Assembly: GCF_000214175.1 (NCBI RefSeq)
Contig: NC_015564.1
Location: 496,001-560,000 of the forward strand
Direction: 5' to 3'
DNA length: 64,000 nucleotides
Source of the DNA: Hoyosella subflava DQS3-9A1
GTDB lineage: Bacteria > Actinomycetota > Actinomycetes > Mycobacteriales > Mycobacteriaceae
Below are positions 50,096 through 59,011 of this stretch, piece by piece (positions within the stretch are counted from its first letter, which is position 1; every line of letters starts with the position of its first letter). The translations under genes were made by a program, and so were the position numbers. Under the pieces are notes generated by a model, which had not been told where the DNA came from, did no database searches, and saw only the letters and a program-made list of their open reading frames with translations.

Positions 50096-50165
50096 ACGCC
50101 AAGTAAAACACGCATTCGATCACGTTTGCTCACACATCACCGAACAGTTCACAACCCTAGGCACG

Positions 50166-53100
50166 CTAGCTCTTCGCAGGCCACCATGACGCCTTCCCCA
50201 GGAGAAGCAGCGATGCCGGCACGAGAACGGTGCGGACAATGAGAATGTCGAGTAGCAATCCGATGCCCACCACGAAACCGAGCTGCGCCAGGACATACAG
50301 GCCGCTGGACATGAGAGCGAACATCGTCATCGCGAACACGATCCCCGCGATGGTGATCACTCCTCCTGTTGAGCCGAGCGCTCGAATGACGCCAATCCGG
50401 AGCCCGCCGTCGGGGGATCGGACGCCGCGCAGGGTTCTAGCTGACTCCTCCCGGATCCGAGTGATGACGAGCATGCTGTAATCGGCGCCGACACCCACGA
50501 GCACGACGAAGGAGATCGGGACCACCGACCAGTGCAGGGGCATTCCGAGGAGGTGCTGCCAGACGACGACACCGATGCCGATGGTGGCGATGTAGGAGAC
50601 TACCGCCCACACCATGATGACGAGCGGTGCGACGATGCTGCGCAGCATGGCGATAAGGATGAGCGTGACGGCCGTGAGAGCGATGATTGCGACAAGCCTG
50701 AAGTCGCTGTTGATCTCGCCTTCGAGATCTTTGTAGACGGCTGCGAAGCCCGTCGACGTGATTTCTGCGTTCTCCAGCACGGTGTTCTCGGTCGCGGCCC
50801 GTGCCGCCGCCCGCATCGCGTCGATCCGGGCGAACGATTCCCGGGTGAGAACATCGCCTTCTGACACCGCGATCATGCGCGCGGTTTTACCGTCGGGAGA
50901 CAGGAAGAACTGGCTGGCGGTGACAAATCGGGGTTCGTCGAATGCGAAGTCGGGCAGGTAGAACCCGGAGCCGGGTCCGTTGAGTGCGTTGTTACGCATC
51001 CCGCCGAGATGCCCCGCCGCGAACTGCAGGCCTTCTGCGAGCTCATTGAGAAGTTCGGGGATCTGCTGAGTGCCGTCCGCGATCTCACGGGCCCCATCAG
51101 CTAGTTGTTCTACTCCGTCGGCAAGTTCCCGGACTCCGGCTGTGAGTTCCGCGAGCCGCTCACGTGCGGCGGCGGTTGAGCCTTGCGCGGCGAGGGTGCC
51201 CAGGGAGGACTCGAGCTGGTCTGCGATTTGATGCATGCGCGCAGACAGCGCAGTGATTCTGGCTGTGGTCTCGTCGAGGCTTTGTCCGCCCTCGATTGCG
51301 GTGCGCAGCGCGCGGGAGGCGTCGCCGCCCGTTACGTCGTCCGCGCTCCGGAGTGCCGCGCGTAACGCTGAGCATTGCAGGTCGCCGCACTCACCCCTTA
51401 TTGCGGGACCGAAAACGTTGTTGAGCATGTCAGATGAGGCTTTGATGGTGGTTGCGTTCGCGGCAAGGAGCGCCGCGACCTCGCTGAGGGCCTGCGCTGT
51501 GGTGTGAATCTCCGAGACCGCCGCACCGAGGTCCATTTCCCCGCCAGATGCTTCGTCGACGGTGACCTCGAGGAGGTCAACAGTGGTAAGGATCTCGTTC
51601 GCGAGCCCAGTCACCTCATCGGTGCCGGTGACGAGTTCGGGAATCCGTTGGCGAGCAGTTTCCGCACCTTCGGCGAGTTCTGTTGTGCCCGCCGCGAGTC
51701 GGAGCAGGTCTGGCTGGGAGGCAGCGATCCGGTCAGTCGCCTCTCCCAAGCCATCAGCGACAACACCAGCCTGGTAGCCGAGTGATGCTTCGGGGAGCGG
51801 CGTTCCGTCGGGCCGCGTTATCGATCGTAAAACGGTGACGCCTTCGACTTGCGAGACGGATTGCGCGATGAGCTCGAGGGCTGCGAGGTCGGCGCTGGTG
51901 CGCATATCGTGGTCGCTTCGGACGATCACATAATCGGGGAGCAGTTCATTTTGCGGGAAGTGGTTGTTCGCGAGGTGATAGCCCTGATTGCTTTCCGAGT
52001 CCGCTGGCTGTGCGCTGAACTCATCGAAATTCGGTTCGTGCGTGAACGCGACCGCGACGAGCGGGGAAATCACCGCAATAGAGAGGAAGAAGGCTGCCAG
52101 CGGGCGACGAACCACGCGGGCGCCGGCCCGGCGCCAGCGGCGTTCTGCTTTGCGTCCGCTGTTCATCAGCGGGTCGGCGCCACCGCGGCGGCCCAGGATT
52201 GCGAGCAGCGCGGGGCCGAGTGTCAGCGAGACGAACAGCGATATGAGGATGCCGACGGCAATTGGGGGGCCAGCGGTGCGGAAGATTCCTACCTCAGTGA
52301 AGAGCATCGCCATGCAGGCCGCGGCGATGGTGAGGCCCGATGCGATGATGACCGTCGCGATTCCTCCGATGGAATCGGCGATTGACTCGAGCATTGACCG
52401 CCCGTTCCGTCGCGATTCGTGGAATCTGCCAATGATGAATACGGCGTAGTCGGTGCCGGCGCCGATGACCATTGCTGTCATTAGCGCAGCCGTGAACATC
52501 GACATCTCGAGAATTCCGGCCTGCCCGAGGATCCCCACCAACGGGCGTGCGAGACCGAGTCCGAATCCCAGGATGAACAACGCAAATGCTACTGACATGA
52601 CGCGCCGGTATGCGAAGAGGAGCGCGGCGCTGATCAGGATCACGCTGACGCCCGTGATTATCAGCATGGCGTGTTCGATTGCCTCAAGCTGGTCGGACGT
52701 CGTTGCGACAGGTCCGCTGAACTTCACCTCGAGTCCGTCCGGCTTGTCGATTGACGCGGCGATGTCGCGCACGGCATTGGTCGCCCGCGTGGCCTCAGTG
52801 GTGCCGTTGTCGCCGTGGAGAACGGTCATCAGGGTGACTGCGTTGCCGTCGGCGCTGGTGGTGAGCTCGCGTGCTTCGGGTGTGGTCTGGAGGTCAAGGA
52901 TGTAGGCGACGTGGTCGCGGGAGTCGACAAGGCGCTGCGTCAGCTCGTTGTAATATTCGCGGTCGGCATCTCCGAAGCCGTTCTCGTTCGCCATGACGAA
53001 GAAGCCGACGGCTGATGAATCGGGGTTGCCGAAGTCGCGCGACATCTCGGTGATGGCGATGCTCGCCTGGTTGTTCTCTGGAATAAAGGCCGCCGAGTTC

Positions 53101-53240
53101 TCGGCGATGACCTTCTCGAGTTGCGGGAACAAAACATTCAGTGTCACCAGCGCGACAACCCAGAAACCTGCGACCCACCACGCGTATTTCGCTGCTGCCG
53201 CGCCCAAGCGACTGAATGCAGAGCTGACGGTGCTGACCAT
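50166..53240 (-). CDS. MmpL-family RND transporter
   Basis: 1024 residues, with two repeats of one plus five membrane segments and two large periplasmic loops, the second with a coiled-coil-like stretch rich in Ala/Glu/Leu (about 430-700). GAGTDYAVFIIGRFHE and GVGADYSMLVITRIREE carry the conserved Asp-Tyr pairs of the proton relay in TM4 and TM10. MmpL proteins move lipids, siderophores or drugs across the inner membrane. No MmpS partner or regulator gene is adjacent. The upstream region has a long inverted repeat. The IS607 element begins just after its stop. Confidence 0.93.
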   Translation of the reverse strand: MVSTVSSAFSRLGAAAAKYAWWVAGFWVVALVTLNVLFPQLEKVIAENSAAFIPENNQASIAITEMSRDFGNPDSSAVGFFVMANENGFGDADREYYNELTQRLVDSRDHVAYILDLQTTPEARELTTSADGNAVTLMTVLHGDNGTTEATRATNAVRDIAASIDKPDGLEVKFSGPVATTSDQLEAIEHAMLIITGVSVILISAALLFAYRRVMSVAFALFILGFGLGLARPLVGILGQAGILEMSMFTAALMTAMVIGAGTDYAVFIIGRFHESRRNGRSMLESIADSIGGIATVIIASGLTIAAACMAMLFTEVGIFRTAGPPIAVGILISLFVSLTLGPALLAILGRRGGADPLMNSGRKAERRWRRAGARVVRRPLAAFFLSIAVISPLVAVAFTHEPNFDEFSAQPADSESNQGYHLANNHFPQNELLPDYVIVRSDHDMRTSADLAALELIAQSVSQVEGVTVLRSITRPDGTPLPEASLGYQAGVVADGLGEATDRIAASQPDLLRLAAGTTELAEGAETARQRIPELVTGTDEVTGLANEILTTVDLLEVTVDEASGGEMDLGAAVSEIHTTAQALSEVAALLAANATTIKASSDMLNNVFGPAIRGECGDLQCSALRAALRSADDVTGGDASRALRTAIEGGQSLDETTARITALSARMHQIADQLESSLGTLAAQGSTAAARERLAELTAGVRELADGVEQLADGAREIADGTQQIPELLNELAEGLQFAAGHLGGMRNNALNGPGSGFYLPDFAFDEPRFVTASQFFLSPDGKTARMIAVSEGDVLTRESFARIDAMRAAARAATENTVLENAEITSTGFAAVYKDLEGEINSDFRLVAIIALTAVTLILIAMLRSIVAPLVIMVWAVVSYIATIGIGVVVWQHLLGMPLHWSVVPISFVVLVGVGADYSMLVITRIREESARTLRGVRSPDGGLRIGVIRALGSTGGVITIAGIVFAMTMFALMSSGLYVLAQLGFVVGIGLLLDILIVRTVLVPASLLLLGKASWWPAKS

Positions 53241-53302
53241 GGTGTCTCCTGGCTGTGGAAATGGCGACGGGACCGGAAGACTCCCGCCAGGCAGCGCACC
53301 CT

Positions 53303-53341
53303 GAATATGCTGGGCGGCATAGTATGTGAGACAGCATATTC
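53303..53341. promoter_or_regulatory. Inverted repeat upstream of the MmpL gene, candidate operator
   Basis: GAATATGCTG and CAGCATATTC are a perfect 10-bp inverted repeat with a 19-bp spacer that itself contains the palindrome CATAGTATG. It lies about 65-100 bp before the mmpL start and is AT-rich compared with its surroundings. This fits the binding site of a TetR/MarR-type repressor, whose gene is not in the window. Confidence 0.6.
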
Positions 53342-53458
53342 AAGGTATGTCGAAAAGTCGCCGGACGATCGCCCATTCGGTCGAGCCTCACAGTCACTGC
53401 ACGATGTGACGCATCTCATGCTGGTGTCTCTGACCAGGCAAAATGGCCGTCAATAACA

Positions 53459-53480
53459 ATTGTGCCAATACGCGTTGACA
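53459..53480 (+). promoter_or_regulatory. Shared promoter module of the first AurF-like gene
   Basis: ATTGTGCCAAT, five bases, TTGACA. The same arrangement with the same spacing lies before the second paralogue (54720-54741). ATTG-TGC-CAAT is itself a short palindrome and could be an activator or repressor site over the -35 box. Confidence 0.65.
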
Positions 53481-53552
53481 AGATTGAGCCAGTCGAATAT
53501 GTTCAAACCGTCAACAGAAACCTGTGACGAACACCACTTGTGAGGGGTTGCA

Positions 53553-54629
53553 ATGGCGCACTCCAATGTTCACGCTGTGACGTCGGTCCGGAACTCCGAG
53601 GTGCGGCGCGACGACGCTCCGGCCAACGCTGACGAGTTTTCCGGCGACACCAACGCCAGTTATGGGCAGGTCCTTCGGACACTGTCGGACGGGTCGGTCC
53701 ATCGGCGTTTCGATCCATATCTCGACATCGACTGGGAGTCGCCGGACTTTCAGATCGATCCAGCCGACAAGCGCTGGATATTGCCTCCGGCAGATCCGCT
53801 TGGCCGGCATCCTTGGTACCTCGCCCAGTCAGAGGAGAAGCAGATCGCCATTGGGATCTGGCGCCAGGCCAACATGTGCCGGGTCGGTCTCCACTTCGAG
53901 CAACTGCTGATCCGGGGCCTGATGCAGTACATGTTCTCCCTGAAGAACGGTGATCCGGAGTTCCGCTACATCACGCACGAAGCCGCTGAAGAGTGCAACC
54001 ACACTCTGATGTTTCAGGAACTTGTGAACCGCGCTGGTGTTGACGTGCCCGGCATGGGTCCCGTCGACCGCAAGCTCACCCTGGCGATCTGGCCGGCGGT
54101 GCGATTCTTCCCTACGTGGTTCTTTACGATGATCATCGGCGGCGAAGAACCGATCGACCACTTGCAGAAAACCGTGCTGCGTTCCGGCGGGCAGGTCCAC
54201 CCACTTCTTGAGCGGATCATGCAGATCCATATCGCCGAAGAGTCACGCCATATTTCGTTCGCGCACGAGTACTTGCGTCGGCATGTAACTGGCATGGGCA
54301 CTGTTGGCCGATTCGCGCTCTCGCTGCTGACGCCTCTGACCTTCCGGATCATGGGGGACATGATCGCGGTGCCGCCGGCGGAGTTCCGCAAGACGTTCGG
54401 CATTCCGCGCTCGGTGATACGTGAGCTGTACTGGAAGAGCCCTGAATCGCGGGAGACGCTCCAGAACATTTTCGCGGATGTTCGGGCCCTGGCTTGGGAT
54501 ACCGGGCTGATGAACCCGATTGCCCGGCGGTTGTGGAAACTCCTTGCGATTGACGGTCCGATCTCGCGTTACCGCAGCGAGCCCACAGCCGAGCAGGTAC
54601 GGATCGCGCGGCTGAGCCAGAGCGCGTGA
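53553..54629 (+). CDS. AurF-like diiron oxygenase, first copy
   Basis: 358 residues, ATG after GAGGGGTTGCA. Diiron ligands can be placed by comparison with AurF: Glu116 (LHFEQLL), Glu147 and His150 (AAEECNH), Glu199 (GGEEPIDH), His226, Glu230 and His233 (HIAEESRH), with AurF spacing for the last four. The family oxidises aryl amines to nitro or hydroxylamine groups, or does related oxidations; the substrate is unknown. About 65% of aligned positions agree with the second copy downstream (estimate by eye). Electrons probably come from the FprB-type reductase encoded after that copy. Confidence 0.88.
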   Translation: MAHSNVHAVTSVRNSEVRRDDAPANADEFSGDTNASYGQVLRTLSDGSVHRRFDPYLDIDWESPDFQIDPADKRWILPPADPLGRHPWYLAQSEEKQIAIGIWRQANMCRVGLHFEQLLIRGLMQYMFSLKNGDPEFRYITHEAAEECNHTLMFQELVNRAGVDVPGMGPVDRKLTLAIWPAVRFFPTWFFTMIIGGEEPIDHLQKTVLRSGGQVHPLLERIMQIHIAEESRHISFAHEYLRRHVTGMGTVGRFALSLLTPLTFRIMGDMIAVPPAEFRKTFGIPRSVIRELYWKSPESRETLQNIFADVRALAWDTGLMNPIARRLWKLLAIDGPISRYRSEPTAEQVRIARLSQSA

Positions 54630-54719
54630 GTCGTCGGAGTGATCCTCGGCACACCGATTGGGTGCAGATTCAGCTGGCTGCGAGGTCGGGAGGGGGTCTT
54701 CCGATTTGCACCAACCTTG

Positions 54720-54741
54720 ATTGTGCCAATGGACGTTGACA
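54720..54741 (+). promoter_or_regulatory. Shared promoter module of the second AurF-like gene
   Basis: ATTGTGCCAAT, five bases, TTGACA, identical in pattern and spacing to the module at 53459. A CATAGC-like -10 box lies about 17 bases later. The second gene therefore has its own promoter although it follows the first by only 190 bp. Confidence 0.65.
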
Positions 54742-54816
54742 TGATTCTGTTGTCCGCATAGCTTTGAGGCAAGTTCAATGTGGGACAATGTGACCAAGAC
54801 ACCGCGAGGGGTAGCA

Positions 54817-55869
54817 ATGACGCTTTCCATTGATGACGCTGTGAAGACCGGTCGAGACTCTGCTGCCGGAAGCGAAGAAGCTCCGGCAATAAACGACGAG
54901 TACACCGATGCTCTGCAGACCCTGTCCGAAGGTTCGGTGCGCAAGCACTTCGACCCTTATGAGGACATTGACTGGGACTCGCCTGAGTTTCGCGTTGACC
55001 CCACAGACCGTCGGTGGATTCTCCCGAAGGCTGACCCGCTAGGCCGGCACCCGTGGTACCTGGCGCAGCCAGAGGACAAGCAGATCGAAATCGGCATGTG
55101 GCGCCAGGCCAACATCATGCGCGTGGGTATGCACTTCGAGAACGTCCTGATCCGCGGCATCATGCAGTACGTATGGAACCTCGATAACGGTAACCCTGAG
55201 TTCCGGTACCTCACCCATGAGGCTGCAGAAGAGTGCAACCACACCCAGATGTTTCAGGAAGGCGTCAACCGGATCGGTGCAGACGTCCCGGGGATGACAG
55301 GGCTGCTTCGCAAGCTCGTACCATTCGCTGAGATTGCCGTGAAGTTCTACCCCGAGTGGTTCTTCACCTTCGTTCTCGGTGGCGAGGAGCCTATCGACCA
55401 CCTGCAGAAGAGCATCCTTCGCGCCGGGGGTGAGATCCACCCCATGCTCGAGCGGGTGATGCAGATCCACGTGGCCGAAGAAGCACGTCACATTTCCTTC
55501 GCGCACAAGTACCTCGAGCGCAACGTTCCCCAGGCAAACCTCGTGAAGCGGCACCTGCTGTCCGTGCTATTCCCGGTGACCATGCGCTGGATGTGCGACA
55601 TCATCATCATTCCGCCGAAGGAGTTCGGCGAGAAGTTCGACATCCCGAAGTCGGTCCTCAAGGAACTGTACTGGGACACCGACGAGTCCAAGGAAACGCT
55701 CCGCAATATCTTTGGTGACGTGCGTGCGCTCGCACGCCACTCTGGCCTAATGACTCCGGTCGGCAAGCTTGCCTGGAAGCTCTGCGGGATCGGCGGCCGC
55801 GAATCCCGCTTCCGCAGCGAGCCCACAGCAGACCAGACGATCGTCGCGAACCTGACTCGGGCGGCGTGA
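54817..55869 (+). CDS. AurF-like diiron oxygenase, second copy
   Basis: 350 residues from ATG 54817; the preceding GAGGGGTAGCA is the same ribosome-binding context as in the first copy, which decides the start over an ATG 13 codons earlier. The ligand motifs AAEECNH, GGEEPIDH and HVAEEARH are intact. The sequence differs from the first copy mainly near the N-terminus and in the loop after 170, so the two may act on different substrates or form a heteromer. Only six bases separate it from the reductase gene. Confidence 0.88.
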   Translation: MTLSIDDAVKTGRDSAAGSEEAPAINDEYTDALQTLSEGSVRKHFDPYEDIDWDSPEFRVDPTDRRWILPKADPLGRHPWYLAQPEDKQIEIGMWRQANIMRVGMHFENVLIRGIMQYVWNLDNGNPEFRYLTHEAAEECNHTQMFQEGVNRIGADVPGMTGLLRKLVPFAEIAVKFYPEWFFTFVLGGEEPIDHLQKSILRAGGEIHPMLERVMQIHVAEEARHISFAHKYLERNVPQANLVKRHLLSVLFPVTMRWMCDIIIIPPKEFGEKFDIPKSVLKELYWDTDESKETLRNIFGDVRALARHSGLMTPVGKLAWKLCGIGGRESRFRSEPTADQTIVANLTRAA

Positions 55870-55875
55870 TACCTC

Positions 55876-57600
55876 ATGCCCCACGTCGTCACCCAATCCT
55901 GTTGCAGTGACGCGTCGTGTGTCTTCGCCTGCCCGGTCAACTGCATCCATCCCACGCCTGACGCGCCCGACTTTCTTCAGGCTGAGATGCTCTACATCGA
56001 CCCCGAGGCGTGTGTGGACTGCGGGGCTTGCGCCGAAGCGTGCCCCGTCGACGCGATCGTGCCACACACCAAGCTGTCCAACAGCTACGCCGAGTATGCA
56101 CAGATCAACGCCGACTTTTATCGTGAGCCGCGCCCACGGACGCCCCTCGCACTCATTCCCGTTTCTGAGGTCATCGCTGATCAGACCGCGAAGCTGCGCG
56201 TAGCTGTTGTCGGATCTGGCCCAGCGGCGCTGTACGTCGCGGATGAGCTCCTCAAGCAGCGCGGCGTCCAAGTCAACGTGTTCGAGAAGCTACCCACCCC
56301 GCACGGCCTCGTCCGTTATGGCGTGGCACCGGACCACCAGTCCACCAAGAAGGTGACAGGGCTGTTCGGGATGATTGCTGCCCAGGACAACTTCGAGTTC
56401 TACCTCGGCGTTGAGGTAGGCAAGGACATCACACCGGAGGAACTGGCGGCGCACCATGACGCCGTCGTCTATGCGTACGGCGCATCCGGCGACCGCCACC
56501 TCAACATCCCTGGCGAGGAACTCGAGGGCAGCGTAGCCGCTACTGAATTCGTTGCCTGGTACAACGGCCATCCCGATTACGCCGACCGGAACTTCGACCT
56601 GAGCCATGAACGCGCCGTCATCGTGGGCAACGGCAACGTGGCGCTGGACGTCGCACGGATCCTCACTGCCGACCCTGATGAACTTGCGCAGACGGATATC
56701 TCTAGACATGCGCTCGAAGCGCTGCGTGAGAGCAGAATTCGCGAAGTCGTCCTACTCGGACGGCGCGGTGCGGCCCAAGCGGCGTATACGCTGCCCGAGT
56801 TTCACGGACTCATCCGCAAACACAAAGCCGAGTTTGTCATCGACAAGGACGAACTCGTCCTGGACGAGCAGACAGTTCAGCTGCGCAGTGAGGGCGCGCT
56901 CGACCCGCAGATCGAACGGAAAATTGAGCTGGCTGAGGAGATCGCACTGCGGATTCCGGGCGGCGGAAGTGAGCGCCGTATCGTCTTCCGCTACCTCGCA
57001 TCACCCACCGGAATCCTCGGCGATACCCACGTCACCGGAGTCAGCGTCGTCCACAACAAACTTGTGACGGGTGACGACGGCAAGGTTCGTCCGCAGCCGA
57101 CAGCAAACGCTGAGGTGATTGACGCGGGCCTGGTTCTTCGGTCAGTCGGCTACCGGGGCAAACCACTCGCGGGGATGCCATTCGACTACGACCGTGCAGT
57201 GATCCCGAACGAGGCCGGCCGGGTGCTGAACCGCGCAGGCGGATCACAGCTCCCGGGTGCGTATGTGTGCGGCTGGATCAAGCGAGGGCCATCGGGCTTC
57301 ATTGGCACCAACAAGTCGTGTGCCAAAGAAACCGTGGACAACCTTGTGGCGGACTTCAACGCGGGCAAGCTGCCAGAGCCGCACCCCAAGGTCAGGGAGA
57401 TCGGGAAACTGGTTCGGTCGCGCCAGCCCAACGTCATCGACAGCGTCGGCTGGCAGCGAATCGATCAGACGGAACTCCAAGTCGGTGCCGCACAAGGTTC
57501 CGTACGGAGAAAGCTGACCAAGCTCGAGGATTTGATTGCCTCAGCACAGGAACCCCCGCGTCACGGACTGAACCGGGTACTGCACCTGGGCCGAAAGTAA
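55876..57600 (+). CDS. fprB: FprB-type ferredoxin-NADP(+) reductase with fused 7Fe ferredoxin domain
   Basis: 574 residues. The first 70 hold two cysteine clusters (CCSDASCVFACPVNC and CVDCGACAEACPVDA) for a 3Fe-4S/4Fe-4S pair. Then comes an adrenodoxin-reductase-like domain with FAD motif VAVVGSGPAALYVADEL and NADP motif VIVGNGNVALDVARIL. It moves electrons from NADPH to iron-sulfur partners. From memory, fprB of M. tuberculosis also follows an AurF-like gene (Rv0885), so the pairing is old. Here it is probably translated with the second oxygenase copy. Confidence 0.93.
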   Translation: MPHVVTQSCCSDASCVFACPVNCIHPTPDAPDFLQAEMLYIDPEACVDCGACAEACPVDAIVPHTKLSNSYAEYAQINADFYREPRPRTPLALIPVSEVIADQTAKLRVAVVGSGPAALYVADELLKQRGVQVNVFEKLPTPHGLVRYGVAPDHQSTKKVTGLFGMIAAQDNFEFYLGVEVGKDITPEELAAHHDAVVYAYGASGDRHLNIPGEELEGSVAATEFVAWYNGHPDYADRNFDLSHERAVIVGNGNVALDVARILTADPDELAQTDISRHALEALRESRIREVVLLGRRGAAQAAYTLPEFHGLIRKHKAEFVIDKDELVLDEQTVQLRSEGALDPQIERKIELAEEIALRIPGGGSERRIVFRYLASPTGILGDTHVTGVSVVHNKLVTGDDGKVRPQPTANAEVIDAGLVLRSVGYRGKPLAGMPFDYDRAVIPNEAGRVLNRAGGSQLPGAYVCGWIKRGPSGFIGTNKSCAKETVDNLVADFNAGKLPEPHPKVREIGKLVRSRQPNVIDSVGWQRIDQTELQVGAAQGSVRRKLTKLEDLIASAQEPPRHGLNRVLHLGRK

Positions 57601-57612
57601 AAGCTGACTTTA

Positions 57613-57918
57613 CTACTGTGCGACTGGGATACCGCGGACCGCTTCGTCGGCGGGTGCGAAAATCGCCGTATCGGCGGCGAAGCGGGCAAGTTCATCGATG
57701 CTTCCGGGCTGGTACCCACTCCAGTGCTCGGGCTCCGCGAGCGTGTCACGGACATACACGACAGGCAGCTCGTCGTAGCCGAGCGACTGCACCAGGCGGG
57801 CTGCATGAGCGTCACGGGTGACGTCATAGAGCTCGTAGTGCACGCCGTACCTGTCGAGAGCCTTCTTGGTTCTGTGGCAGGCAAGGGAGCCTGGTGATGT
57901 GTAGACGCCGACATGCAT
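57613..57918 (-). CDS. Glutaredoxin/NrdH-like protein with single active-site cysteine
   Basis: 101 residues from ATG 57918 (an ATG at 57951 would add 11). The start MHVGVYTSPGSLACHRTKKAL resembles NrdH/mycoredoxin, followed by YELYDVTRD and LGYDELPVVYV with the cis-proline. The first cysteine of the usual CxxC is Ser, leaving Cys only at the resolving position. It may act by a monothiol mechanism or have lost redox activity. Convergent with fprB, 12 bp apart. Confidence 0.8.
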   Translation of the reverse strand: MHVGVYTSPGSLACHRTKKALDRYGVHYELYDVTRDAHAARLVQSLGYDELPVVYVRDTLAEPEHWSGYQPGSIDELARFAADTAIFAPADEAVRGIPVAQ

Positions 57919-58316
57919 ACGCTTCGCCTGACTTCGGAGGTTCACTGTCATTCACAGTTGCGCCAGTGTCATTGTTGCGCGCATCCGCTCCTGATCCTTC
58001 TGTGACACGCCGCCGTTTGTAGTAACCGACAACAAAACCGTGCGTGCTTTGTTCAGTTTTAACTGTCGGCGGGCACTTACACAACGTCTGGATAACGATT
58101 CTTCAATAATCCACAGAATTGGCTCACGACTCTCTTGAACTCTCTCAGCCGAATCGATTTAATAACCGATTGTTGACATGACCTGGTGTAACGCGCTGAC
58201 CACGCAAGCAGCCTGTCACCTCACCGAAATCCATCGGTGGAAGTCAACAGATCCAGGCCAGAACGCCGTGTCTTCTTGACTTGCGCAGATGGATCGTGGG
58301 TCGTAAGGCTAGAGCG
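57919..58316. other. Intergenic region, AT-rich, no gene found
   Basis: About 400 bp between the divergent redoxin gene and the HAD-like gene. It is less GC-rich than its surroundings. A TTGACA at 58173 has no convincing -10 partner. I see no tRNA, terminator or small gene with a ribosome-binding site. Confidence 0.5.
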
Positions 58317-59011
58317 GTGAAAGCGCTTCTGTTCGACGTCCAGGGCACCGCTACCGATTTCTACCGGCCTGTGCTCCGCGCACTGCAGGCAGTAAGCGCC
58401 AATAGGTGCCCCGGCACGGACTGGGGTGACTTCGTCAACCGGTGGCGCGCGATGTACTTCGAGGCTGTCGACGACATTCAGCAGTCGCATGACGACTGGG
58501 TCAGTGTCCACGCCGTTTACCGCACTGCGCTCGACGAACTCCTGATGGCGGACGGCATCACGGTGTTCAGCGACGATGAGTGCGAGACCCTCGCGGACGC
58601 CTGGCAGCAGCTCGAACCCTGGCCCGACGTGGTGGCTGGCGTTCAGCGTCTGAACACTAGGTTTGTCACGGCGACGCTATCGCCGATGTCTCCGCAGTGT
58701 TGCGCATATCCCGCAACGGCAACATTCCGTGGACCACGATCTTCGCGGCGGAAATGTTCGGGACTTTCAAACCGAATCCGCAGATCTACCTGGCTGCGGC
58801 GCGGTACCTTGGCCTCCCGCCCAAGGAGATCATGATGGTCGCGTCGCACAAGTATGACATCAGAGCAGCGGGAGCGCTTGGCTTCCAGACTGCGTTCATC
58901 GCCCGGCCCGAAGAGTATGGACCGACGGTCACAGCGGACACCGCGTTCGAGGCGGAGTTTGATATCAACGCGAAGGATTTCCTCGACCTTGCGGATCAGC
59001 TGAAGTGCTGA
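58317..59011 (+). pseudogene. HAD-type hydrolase (2-haloacid dehalogenase-like) with a frameshift
   Basis: The first part from GTG 58317 has the HAD motif I (LLFDVQGTATDFY) and runs to about 58680 (FVTATLS). The second part, in another frame, continues with LRISRNGNIPWTTIF, the lysine motif TFKPNPQIYLAAARYLGL and MMVASHKYDIRAAGALGF. The expected bridge TLS-NADVSAVLR is present if a few bases (one, or four, by eye) are added near 58675-58682. It is either a true frameshift or a sequencing error. If restored it would be about 231-232 residues. Its end overlaps the following gene start. Confidence 0.8.

Larger units (their letters stand above)
48088..50165 (-). mobile_element. IS607-type insertion sequence (approximate limits)
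   Basis: The pair serine-recombinase TnpA plus TnpB, overlapping by 17 bp and transcribed together, defines IS607. These elements have no long inverted repeats and make no target duplication, so the ends cannot be read exactly. The left end must lie in the 70 bp between the tnpA start and the MmpL stop codon. The right end lies at or soon after the TnpB stop, within the first 80 bp of the membrane-protein gene. Confidence 0.85.

Noticed and set aside
58173-58178. TTGACA as promoter for the HAD-like gene
   Set aside because: No acceptable -10 hexamer 15-19 bases downstream.
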